A stretch of DNA of 64,000 nucleotides, from positions 434,001 to 498,000 of the forward strand of contig JABYQU010000014.1 in the NCBI GenBank assembly GCA_022264855.1, in the 5' to 3' direction. Every line of letters begins with the position of its first letter. Within the stretch, counting starts at the first letter, position 1. Below the pieces are notes generated by a model, which was given only the letters and a program-made list of their open reading frames with translations, was not told where the DNA came from and ran no database searches. This DNA comes from Lenzites betulinus (Eukaryota > Basidiomycota > Agaricomycetes > Polyporales > Polyporaceae). The translations under genes were made by a program, and so were the position numbers. This document shows, piece by piece, positions 1 through 9,541 of this stretch.

Positions 1-954
1 ATATATGTCGGTTTTGAAGGGATCATAGGGAACGGTGACAGAGAGCTCCGGCACGGTTTTCTCGATCCCATCGATGCCGAGCACTAATCGTGAGGTAGAG
101 TCGTGAGTGAAAAGGCTGGAGATTCCAAAATCGACGAAGTAGTAGGTGACTCGTGCGCTGGAACGGGATAAAACCTTCGCAGATGAGGTCAGATCGGACA
201 ACATGTCACTCAACACTGGGTGGAATCCCTTGGGAAATAAAGCAGCGGCATTCATCATGATGTTGAAGGCATGGCAGTCCCTAAGGGGAAGGTTTAGTGA
301 CAGAGTCGTAACGTGCCAGTGCGATGGATTAAACATACCAATGTGCAACATTATGTTCGTGCAAGAATGCGAGCCCCTGGATATACAAGTGCAATCAGAC
401 ACGTCAGGGATGCGAAATCTCATACTAAAGGAGGATACAAACTTCCAATATTTGTTCCCCAAACTCCAGTACATCTTCAACCATCTCAAAAGGAGGATCA
501 TCGATTTTGCGCAAGAAAGGCATCACGATCATAGAGATGTCAGGGTCTGTTGGATGCTGTATTACATTCAACAGCGGCACGCTGTGATTCCGGGGATCAT
601 GGCGCAGAGCTTCAGATGAGAGGTAGCGGCAGATTTCGAGTTCTTTCGAGGAGGAGCGAATGGTCTTCAGATACACTAGCAGGCCGTCAGAGGCACGTAT
701 TGCGTCTATCATGCGACAGCTCCTCATCTTATCGCCATTAGGTCTGGACTGGGTTTGTGATAAGCTGTACATACCGGGAGTGCAATTGCATCCTCCAACT
801 CTGCCAACCGCGCCCCAGACGCATTGGGGTCGGGCACCCATCCTTGGCGGTAGCGAGGACGTAGCGTATAGCCGCGAGTTTCCAGGAAAGGGCTCAGTTC
901 CGACCAGAATACTTCATATGGAAACAGAACATAAGCCTCCTTCATGTATGGCAT
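1..954 (-). CDS. Basidiomycete-type small protein kinase-like protein, 3' end outside window
   Basis: Minus-strand reading from about 954 gives the N-terminal signature of a kinase family expanded in agaricomycetes (YEVFW, then RGYTLRPRYRQGWVP). It is followed by ISDG-like RASDGLLVYLK (beta-3 lysine region), the RHDPRNHSVPLL block, MIVMPFL (hinge) and an alpha-E/catalytic loop. The catalytic motif reads HWD instead of HRD and is split by an intron: CAT TG at about 335 joins G GAC near 281. YYFVDFGIS (DFG) follows at about 155-130, then VPELSVTVPYDPFKTDIY (APE/P+1 to helix F), and the frame leaves the window at base 1. The helix F to C-terminal part is therefore missing. I placed the start at the ATG at 954; an ATG at 945 is also possible. 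It is a tandem paralogue of the next gene upstream. Substrate and role are unknown. Loss of the HRD arginine is tolerated in some kinases, so activity cannot be judged. Confidence 0.75.
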
Positions 955-1667
955 TGAGGACACGGAGATTCAAACACTTTGGTGAGTGTGGCGTCGCGTC
1001 ACGGATTCAGGAATGGATAATGTTTGCGTGCAGGAGAGAGACGCCGGTGCAGTCCATAATACTAAATAGGATCGGGAATGGCCTAAAAGTGCCGGGTGGT
1101 AACATGTAACGCCGGGGGTCCACACGTCAACGAGACAACGACACCAATCTCGTGATGTCATATATCATAGGCCGTCCTTGAGAAACGGTACTGGAAACAG
1201 ACACTATTAGTCGCTTCGATAAGGCTTCTCAGGACAAGGGCCTCCACTAGTACTGGGAAGTGGGCACGGCGACCGTTGTGAGCCGAGCAAGTTGCATGAT
1301 CACGTGAATAAGGCTCCGAACTTGAATCCCCATCGTCCGGCCGCTCAACGTTGTAACTTGTGGTCGTCGACGGGCCCGCACTGGCATCGACAAGACAGCT
1401 CCATCGATAGTTACACATACGGCTGATCCAGATGTACGTCGATTTATCGGCAACGCCGCCGTGTGTTGAGCGCTGCCTAGCATGCAGAATCGAAGAGCGT
1501 GTCGTGCGGCTGTCGATATTTGATATGGCAGACTATTCAGGTAAACTAGTAAGAGGTACAATGGTAGGGTGAACGTATAAAATAACCGGTTGGAATCACG
1601 GCGAGAGCGTTCAGCGAGCAGCGCCAAAGCTGTCATAATGGTACAGCCGGTATGGGCAGGTCGAACA
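955..1667. other. Spacer between the two kinase genes
   Basis: About 710 bases between the start of the left kinase and the stop of the right one. Minus-strand reading frames up to 148 codons exist, but none continues the kinase homology or shows a motif I recognise. It presumably holds the promoter of the left gene and the 3' untranslated region of the right one. Confidence 0.4.
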
Positions 1668-3443
1668 TCATGAGATTGTGCAGTACACGGCATAAATCTT
1701 GACGGAGGAGTCAGTTGACCCCTGGAAAGATGATGCGGACGGACGCACCAAAGAATATATGTTGCGCAAGGCTCTGACTACGAGGAAAGAGCTACGCGGT
1801 TGTAGGCTCCAATATCGACACAATGTTGGCACATTTCTTTGTATGGATTTGAACTGTCGGTGGGCTTCCGCGGCGGACGGGCGTCGTAATGGATCAACGT
1901 GGACCATCTGGTTTACAAGTGGTTGCAGCATCTGGAGGTTGAAAAACTTCTACTCGTGCATCAAATTAATTGCCCGTACTTCAGCAAAGTAATGGTGAAA
2001 ACACCTACATCACAGAATCTTCGGCGGATGAGATTGCCAATGAGGAACACGTCCAGTGCAAAGGGGTCGTAAGGCACGGTATCAGACAGCTCCGGCGGCT
2101 CTCGATCAAGCCCCGAGGTCCCTACGACACGGCGCAGAGCGTCCGATGTGAAACGCGTCGAAATGCCAAAGTCGATGTAGTATAGTACTTGATAGGACTG
2201 GTTGCCGCCGCACGAGATAGCACGGGCGCCGGTGTCACTCCATCCGAGAGTGATGTCTGGAGGACAGGGTGAAATCCCTTGGGGAATAACCCCGATGCAT
2301 CCATCATCACGTTCTTGTATGCACAGTCCCTGATGCCCATTAGCCGTTCCGCAATTCACACATGCCACATACGAATATGCCTACCGATGTGCAACACCGT
2401 GGTCGTGAATGAAGACGAGTCCCTGCAGCTCTTGCGTCAGTGCGACATATAACATTTTAGTACATACTCAGCCACTCACCTCGAGGATTTGGTCCACACA
2501 GTCGAGAATGTCTTCAACGCGCTCCATGCCGGGCGAGTCAATGTATCGTGCGAAGGGCATAACTATCATTGATTTGCCGGCCATAAAGGGGTCATGCAGT
2601 ACGTCCAGCAATGGAATACAATGATTGCGCGGGTCCTGACGAATCTCACCCGAGTTGAGATACGAGAGTATTGCCAACTCTTCGGAGTCAGTAGAAATTC
2701 TCTTGATGTAAACGAGGGCCCCGTCTGATATACGCGTAGCATCCATGACATTGAACCGGAACTGTGATACATCAGGAAAGTGGGAATGTCCCGCACGGAG
2801 ACGCGTTTCCGGGCGCTCCGGCCGGTCCCACAGCGAGATGCCGTCTCCGTCTGGAGAGAGCATCTCCATCGGCATCCATGCGCTTCACTCGACGCTTTGC
2901 CGGTGCCGCACTTGGGACTCTAACGCTGTTGGCGGGTATGCAGCGGCTTGCCGGGGGTATAATCTACGCAAAAAACCATGAATACACTCGAGTGAGCTCA
3001 CCTTCATAGGCCTATCCACCATCCATACGACGCCCAGCGGAGACAGGCACCTCCATTCGGAGACGCATGGAGACGCCAGTCTCACCTTGGAGCCCGGATC
3101 TCCCCGGCTCCTTTGGCTCCGTATGGTGCCCCACGGCCCGGCCGGAGACATACCCGTTTCCTGATGTAGTAGCCTGTCATTAACTGAACGATGCCCTGTG
3201 CGATTGTGTGAAATACGTACGTATAACACGAAGGCATCCTCTGCTAGCAAGATCTCCTCGCAAGGCTTCCCTCTCCAGGAGGGTACCCAGTCCTGTCGAT
3301 AGCGTGGTCGTAGTATGTAGCCATGAGATTCAAGAAAATCTTGACGGTCTTTCCAGTATGTACAGCTCTTCATCGGATAGGCGTGCGAAAGCATCGTCCG
3401 AGTCGTTGAGGGTGGTATGAGGGTCAGCTTCGAAAGCAGACAT
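1668..3443 (-). pseudogene. Second small protein kinase-like gene, with two apparent frameshifts
   Basis: Paralogue of the neighbouring kinase. From the ATG at 3443 the frame reads MSAFEADPHTTLNDSDDAFA...RLSDEEL. It then stops unless four bases (near 3355-3361) are ignored, after which YWKDRQDFLESHGY and LRPRYRQDWVPSW follow in the shifted frame. Later blocks are VMDATRISDGALVYIK, RQDPRNHCIPLL, MIVMPFARYI, GLVFIHDHGVAHRDC and CAYKNVMMDASGLFPKGFHP. The HRD is intact, and an intron of about 50 bases separates R from D. A second frame change of +2 (or a 5-base tandem duplication, TACTATACTAC, near 2180-2190) lies just before YYIDFGIS. The C-lobe then continues as VPYDPFALDV, GNLIRR, an intron near 2004-1950, VDPLRRPSAAEA and a short tail to the stop at 1668. 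Exons between about 3230 and 2800 are unresolved. A pseudogene or base-calling error both fit. Confidence 0.6.
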
Positions 3444-4012
3444 ATCAAGACTTCAGAGAGGGGGAGGGAGAAGGTGGACAGCGACTGGCGTGTTGGTGTC
3501 GAGCCGCCTCACGGATACGGGATAATAAAGTCTGAGGACAAGAGAGAATGCGCATAGTCCATGATGGCTTCGGGAATGGCCCATGGTGGACGTCAACAAC
3601 ACAATAACTGGAGGAGGCGCCGAGTTGCAACTTCCAAATCAGGGAGTAGCAGATCTTATACACCGACACCCACCGGCGCTCATAACATCGGCAACGCACT
3701 GGCGTCGTTTTCGACGTCGTGGGCGAAATCCTTGTTCTTGCATTCCAAGTTGGACATTCTTCATACGATAGACAGGGCGGTCCCAAATTCGGCGTTCGTA
3801 CCCTAGGCGTTTGCTCTTTTGAACCGCTTAGTTGTCTGGAAGGTTGTAGGTAACTCGATATCCGGGCTAGAGAAACTTTTAGATGGACACCGTCTACATG
3901 AACTATTATAACAACAGCTTTAGAGCTACACATACAATTTGAATACAGCTATAACGCTAATGATACAATCGTTGCATTTGCTCTGGTGAGATACTCAATG
4001 AGCACGTACGTG
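3444..4012. other. Intergenic region between NCS6 and the kinase pair
   Basis: About 570 bases. A 162-codon minus-strand frame (3933 to 3445) is open here but has no recognisable motif, an arginine/serine/proline-rich random look, and no homologue I can name. I do not call it a gene. The part next to 3443 probably acts as the promoter of the kinase-like gene. Confidence 0.4.
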
Positions 4013-5418
4013 TTACGATGACTCGGACACGTCCGCAGAATCTATCTTCGCCCGCAGGCTTGCCGGTAGCTTGAACAATGGTATTTGACGGAGGCTTTCT
4101 GGGGCGGGTCCCTCAGCGTCAAGTCGCTTTCTAGCGCGATCAGTCTATTCGGTTTGGTTAGCCTCCGAGTCTACACATATTCGGGAACATGCACCGTACC
4201 ACAACGGCGTTGGCAAGCCCTCTCTCAAGTCCTTCTAGAAGCGTACACGCCTTGCATAGTTCGTTACTGGACATGTAGCCACAACGCTTGCAAGTCTCTA
4301 CATATATGTCTTCGCGTCAGACTTGATTAGTAGGAAGGGAAGCATGAACGTACGCTGAATCTTCTGAGTAGCCTTCACATTTTCCTTGACCTCGAATGCT
4401 TCGCCAGAATGGATGATGTCGATGATCGCGCTAGGCCGCGCAGCTTCGAGGTCCTTCAGAAATACTCGTGCGTGACCACGATATGCGTCGGGAGAGTATA
4501 TGCACTCGGTTGAGAAGTAGTCTAGCTTCTTGAAGTAGGCGTACCTGATCGCAAATGAGTCCCTGTAGGCGGAGAAAGCGACGATAACTTACATGACGAT
4601 CTCTTTCTCGTATGCATATTTGAAAGGCTTGGACCGCTTGATAGTGTCTTCACCCTGTGTGCAAATGGAGGTACATCGCCCCAGCCGAGCGATGTCTCCC
4701 CGCATAACTAGACTGTGGTCAGGTCGATTGCGGCTAAGATACACGAACAGCATGCTCACTGTTCATAAGGACGGTTTCTGCGATGTCGTCCGCGTTGTGG
4801 CCAGTTACTATGTGATCGACGTTGAGTATCGCTGCACCCCTGTCGAGAGCCTGTCGTCTGAAGACGCCGCAGAATGTGCAGTTGTTCTTCTTCCCGACCT
4901 GCGACACTATAGCGTCCATGGTCCAGCCGTAAAGCTCGTCGTAAGAGAGGATCTTGAGCGGCATGTCATACTGTTGTTGATTCCGTTTGACCGTCTGAGA
5001 TGTTGGCGATCGTCAGAATACGGCATTGACAGTTCCAAGTTGGTAGTTGCGTACCTCTAAGGAGTCATCCCGGTATCCAGTGATCCCTTCGTCTATAGAC
5101 AGAAGGAACAGGTCCAGTCCGTAGTGATAACGTTCGTTCAATGTCTTCATAACATGCGCCAGAACCGTTGAGTCTAGTTTAGTCGGAGATATTGAGGACT
5201 TCGCGCTCGCTTTTCTGTTCAACAAACTCACCTTTCCCGCCGGACGCTCCGATCGCTACACGGTCACCTCGCTTGAATAACCGGGCCTCCGTGATCGTGT
5301 TGTGGACTTCGGTCTCGAAGACATAGAAAAAGCAATCTTTGCATATTTGCTGCCCGGTCTTTAGTCGCTTGAGTATCGCACGGGCATCGTCGCAGAGAGC
5401 GCAAGTCCGGGGAGGCAT
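4013..5418 (-). CDS. NCS6: Cytoplasmic tRNA 2-thiolation protein 1 (Ncs6/Ctu1)
   Basis: PP-loop ATPase that, with Ncs2, thiolates U34 of cytosolic Lys, Glu and Gln tRNAs, taking sulfur from the Urm1 relay. The start at 5418 gives [11 protein letters not shown], the N-terminal zinc-binding CxxC pair (CALC, later ICKDC). The ATP-binding motif [17 protein letters not shown] is completed across an intron (GGGAAAG / AC TCA). Next come [36 protein letters not shown] with [14 protein letters not shown] (catalytic Cys pair) and [20 protein letters not shown]. After them come [32 protein letters not shown] and the C-terminal zinc ribbon [16 protein letters not shown]. About six short introns break the gene. 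After ERGLANAVV a final intron (stop TAA at 4158 if it is retained) joins [13 protein letters not shown] and ends at 4013. All catalytic residues are present and the length is normal. Divergent neighbour is NOP9. Confidence 0.95.
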
Positions 5419-5557
5419 GATCGACGTTCGGGTCAAAGTTTCGTGCCGGTCCGCGTCTAAATGACGAAATTCCAGCGACAAGCGCCCATAATACCTGCTC
5501 TTCGTTTGCCGTACGGTCTCTTCTAACTCGGACTGTTCCTTCACCACTACACCAACT
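5419..5557. promoter_or_regulatory. Bidirectional promoter NCS6 / NOP9
   Basis: Only 139 bases separate the two divergent start codons, so both promoters and both 5' untranslated regions must fit here. There is no clear TATA box. This is inferred from gene layout, not from a recognised element. Confidence 0.6.
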
Positions 5558-8500
5558 ATGCCTAGGGAGAACAGGAAACGAGGCAAGAAACATAAGAAAC
5601 AAGTCGAAGAAGTCGACCATGAGGAGAAATATGTTGCCCAGGATTCCGAGCAGCAGGAAGCCGGCCCGTCTTGGATTGTCCCAGCTCGCGAGGACGCAGG
5701 GGTCGACCCAAACGCCCCGTTCGGATACGTTGACGCAGAAGTGAAGGCATACTTCAGGACTGTAGATGTGCAAATACGGGAGTGGCAGGAGACCCGACCA
5801 GAGGTGGAGGAGGATGCAGACGTCGACCCCAATGAAGGTACGCCGACCGTTTGGAGGTATTGTGGCGAGTTCTGATGTACATCTTATAGATAGACGTCTG
5901 TTCTTTGTCGCGGCACTGACGGAAATGTCGGAGAAGGAGAAACAGCTTGCTACTGACCCAGATTGTTCTACTATCTTGGAGCGAATGATCCACTCAATGG
6001 ATGACTTCGTGCGGCGCGTTTTCATGGACAAAATGACCGGCTCGTAAGTCGGCTGTTTTCATAGATGGCGGCGCACGTCTCACTGATACTAGGTCATTAG
6101 CTTTGAGCAACTAAGCAGACATCGCTTCGCCTCGCATGTATGTCAAACACTGCTCACGGTCGCTGCCGACACTGTCTCTCGAGAGGTATGTTGATGTCCT
6201 ACTATCATGCGTGCAAAAGCCGTCTAACGTGTATCGTAGACTCGCGGCATCTTACCGCCTCCACCAGAATCGGGAGCGCAGGAAGGAGAGCTCCTCACTC
6301 TAACACAGCTGACTCTGGACGCGTGCGAGGTATGTTGTTCGTGCATGGCTAGTTTTACCATCATTCATTTAGGAATAGGAAATTGTCCCTTCGCTGTCAT
6401 CTCTGGTATTGGACCCCTTCGCATCCCACGTTCTACGAGCCCTCCTCCTGCTTTTGGCTCCGGATGTCCTGCACAGCGCTGCTCACGCCAATTCGGGCGG
6501 CTCTTCAAGCTTCGCACTACGATCGAAGAAGAGCGCAGCGTATAAGGCACGACAAGGCTCTATGAAGTCCGTCTTCGTGGAAGGGAAAGCGGAGGCGCTT
6601 CAAACGACAAAAAGTACACCAAAGGATTTCCGGAAAATGGCCCTGCGCTTCGTTTCTGCTCTGCGAGAGCAGCTCGGTGAGAACGAAGTGCGAGCCTTGG
6701 CCGCCAACCAGGTCGCTAGTCCAGTCCTCCAGGTGCGTTATCTCGTAATATCCGTAGGGAGGAGGGAGAAACTACCTGCTAATAACTGGACAACAGATGG
6801 TACTGGAACTCGAAGCGGCATACGGCAAGGCTGACGCTCCCAGTTCAATCACGGATCATGTCCTGGTGGGGCTTATTACGCTTGTCCGTAAGTAAAATAG
6901 GGTTGCTTGACTTGCCATCTCATCCTGACGATATTATCATAGATGAGAGCCCCGACGCGGCAGCTCCTGAATCCGAGTACCTGATGACTTTGCTCCGTGA
7001 CCCTACGGCCTCCCATCTCCTGGAGACGCTAGTCAGCCGCGCACCGACCCGTGCTTTCGACTCGCTGTGGAACACGTACTTCGTTGGGAAACTGTCCCGC
7101 CTCGCCGCGCACCCGGTCGCAAACTTTGTGGTAGCGAAGGCTTTCGAGCGCGCCAACGCCGAGCAGATAGAAGCAGCGGTACAGGAGCTGCAGAGTGCCG
7201 CAGGAAAGATTGTCAGTGAGTGACCTGTCCCTTCGGAATACGACCCAAAGGAAAATGTACTCATTTCACGCTCCAGAGAATGGTCGAACGGGTGTTCTGC
7301 GCGCGTTGGTGGACCGCTCAGCAACGCTACCGGACACCGCCCAGGGGGTTATGGAGGTAAATATCAACGAAAACACCGATCGGGCATTAACTAACGGCCC
7401 TGGTAATTGTAGCTCATTGCGACTGGGTTCGACCTCGACTCGGACGAAGACAAGAAGCTTCTCGTGCCTTGTATTCTCAGACTCAAGCCATTGGCAGTAC
7501 GTTTAATGATACAGTCTGCGACATAGTCACGATTCTGACTGTTACGCAGGATTATCAGCGTGCCGTTGAAACTGCTAGCAAACCTACTGAAGAGCACGTC
7601 GCGGATGATCCCCGATATAAGAGACGGAAAACGGACGATCCACTGGAACCCAAGACCCAAGGCGCGGTCTTGCTCCAATCTATGCTCAAGCTTCCGCCAC
7701 CCTCTGTTGACCAAATTCTGAATAGGTACCGTATTCCTCACAATCTGTGCGTCACATGCCGTACTTACGCGCGCCCCAAAGCTTGCAGGCCATAGGCGTA
7801 GAGGAGCTCATTCAGATGGCGCACCACGTCACAAGCTCGCGTGTGCTCGACGCCGTGCTCGAGTCCCCCACCGTGCCCCACAAGGAAAAGCGGAAGTTCG
7901 TGATGACGTTTATAGGCCACTACCACACGCTCGTCGACGATCGCATCGGCAGCCGCGTCGGCGAGCGGTGCTGGGCGTTTGCCGACCCCTACCTGAAGGT
8001 CTGCGTCCTCCCCACACTGTATCCCGTGTAGGCTCACTCACATCCATTGTGCGCATTGTACAGGAGAAGATTGCGCGGTCGGTCATTCCATACGAGCACG
8101 CACTCGCGGGCTCCGCGTTCGGGAAGTTCTTCATGCGCCCTCTGGCGCTGCACATCCTCCAGCGCGACCCAGAGCAGTGGAAGAGCATGCAGTCGAACGC
8201 CAAGCTTCCGGCCCCGCCCGCCCGCGTTTGGGGTGCTGGCGCGCACGCTTCCTCGGCTGCTTCAAAAGGTGCGAACGCGGATGCCGCCGAACCCGAGGAG
8301 GGCAAGTCGCAGAAGCGCAAGGGCAAGGGCCAGCCCCAGGACGAGATCGACGCGCTCTTCGACGCGACGCTTGGGAAGAGGGTCAAGAAGGCCGAGCTTG
8401 CGAGTGCGCCTCCGGTTCGAGAGGAACCTGTCGCCGAGGTCGTTGACGCGAAAGCGAAGAAGCACCGGTCTGAGGGAGAGCGCGAGAAGGGCGAGAAGAG

Positions 8501-8639
8501 CAAGGGGAAGAGCAAGAAGCGCAAGGAGCGTGAGGAGGGCGAGGGTGGGGCGGAGGACAGGGATCTCAAGGACGTCTTGGGTGCGATTCGTGCGGCGCCC
8601 AAGGAGGACAAGGGCCCCAAGAAGAGGCGAGCGCACTGA
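5558..8639 (+). CDS. NOP9: Nucleolar protein 9, Pumilio-repeat 18S rRNA processing factor
   Basis: Nop9 binds the ITS1/18S region of pre-rRNA in the nucleolus and is needed for 40S subunit maturation. The start at 5558 gives the lysine/arginine-rich opening [18 protein letters not shown], as in the family. An acidic stretch and [17 protein letters not shown] follow. Then come degenerate Pumilio repeats: [111 protein letters not shown]; and [10 protein letters not shown]. The C-terminus from about 8270 is a long lysine/glutamate/arginine-rich tail ([17 protein letters not shown]), typical of nucleolar proteins. Roughly ten short introns interrupt it, with exons joined for example at 6732/6797 and near 6895/6941. 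The stop is at 8637-8639. I see no damage. Confidence 0.93.
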
Positions 8640-9541
8640 GTGTTGTCCAAGCCTCTATGATTCGCCGAAAAGTACGCTACGATCTACTGCTATATGTTTC
8701 ACAGACGCCGGTTAAGTTTGTCTGCGGAGTGGCCTATCCTGCATGGTCCCAACTCAGGGGCGGGCGGTAGAGCAGGTACGCTTCGGGCACTCGTCGCTGC
8801 GGCTCAGCGCACAATTCAACTCTAAAATTGCATTCGATCCGCCAATACATCCATGCTATATACAACGCGAACAAGACCGATGGTGATAGTGGGGGAGATC
8901 GCGACGGCGGCATGTACATAATGCATGCGCTACAGACGTAGTAAACGTGAACAGGAATCCTGAGGCCTGGGGGAGAACTTGAACTTGAAGTCGGCGGCGT
9001 CGACGCCGTGACACGGTACTAATGCAAATGGGGGTGAGTGGGCTGTTGGGGACGGGGATAGGGGATGGGGATGGGATGAGGGGTAGGAGGGTGGGCTGGG
9101 AGTTGGTGGGTAGTAGGGGAACTTGAAGCAGACTGTTGTACAAATTAGATATAACGGGTGGGGCGGCGCAGGGAGTCGGGTGGTACAGTATAGAATGGCG
9201 AAGTGCGTGGGCAGAGCAAGATGGGCCGGGAGATCCAGAGACGGCAGGGGACCAAGACGAGGAATAGGAAAACGAAAACTACAAGCGCACGGACACAGAG
9301 CACAGAAGACGAAGACGGAGACGTCCGAGAGACAGGGACAGGGTCCGAGGCTGCGCTGACAGAGACGAGGCACAGTACGCGCGCGGGCGTACGTCGCCCG
9401 CTCCGCGCCCTCCCGCATCTACAACCACCACCACCACCACCACCACCACCACCACCACCACCACCCTCTCTCCCTCTCCCTCACCTTGCATCATCAACCC
9501 TGGAACACCCCCGCCCAACAACGCACCCGACCAAACCCCCG
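8640..9541. other. Convergent 3' region NOP9 / Zn2Cys6 factor
   Basis: About 900 bases between two convergent stop codons. It is purine/pyrimidine-skewed and low in complexity. A G-rich, T-poor stretch on the plus strand runs through about 9025-9120, and an ACC microsatellite lies just before the regulator's stop. Open frames here are compositional artefacts; I see no gene. Confidence 0.5.
9424..9465 (+). repeat. (ACC)14 microsatellite
   Basis: Forty-two bases of uninterrupted ACC units, fourteen copies, starting after ACA and ending in CTCTC. It lies about 75 bases beyond the stop codon of the transcription factor, so it would be transcribed as (GGU)14 in that gene's 3' untranslated region. 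Confidence 0.97.

Noticed and set aside
1158..1693. Minus-strand frames of up to 148 codons between the kinase genes
   Set aside because: No kinase homology, signal peptide or other motif; likely chance frames in the spacer.
3445..3933. 162-codon minus-strand frame upstream of the kinase
   Set aside because: No motif, basic random composition, no plausible exon junctions.
4158..4160. Early stop of NCS6 (TAA after RLGG)
   Set aside because: It lies inside an intron. Splicing to [13 protein letters not shown] gives the family's C-terminal extension ending at 4013.
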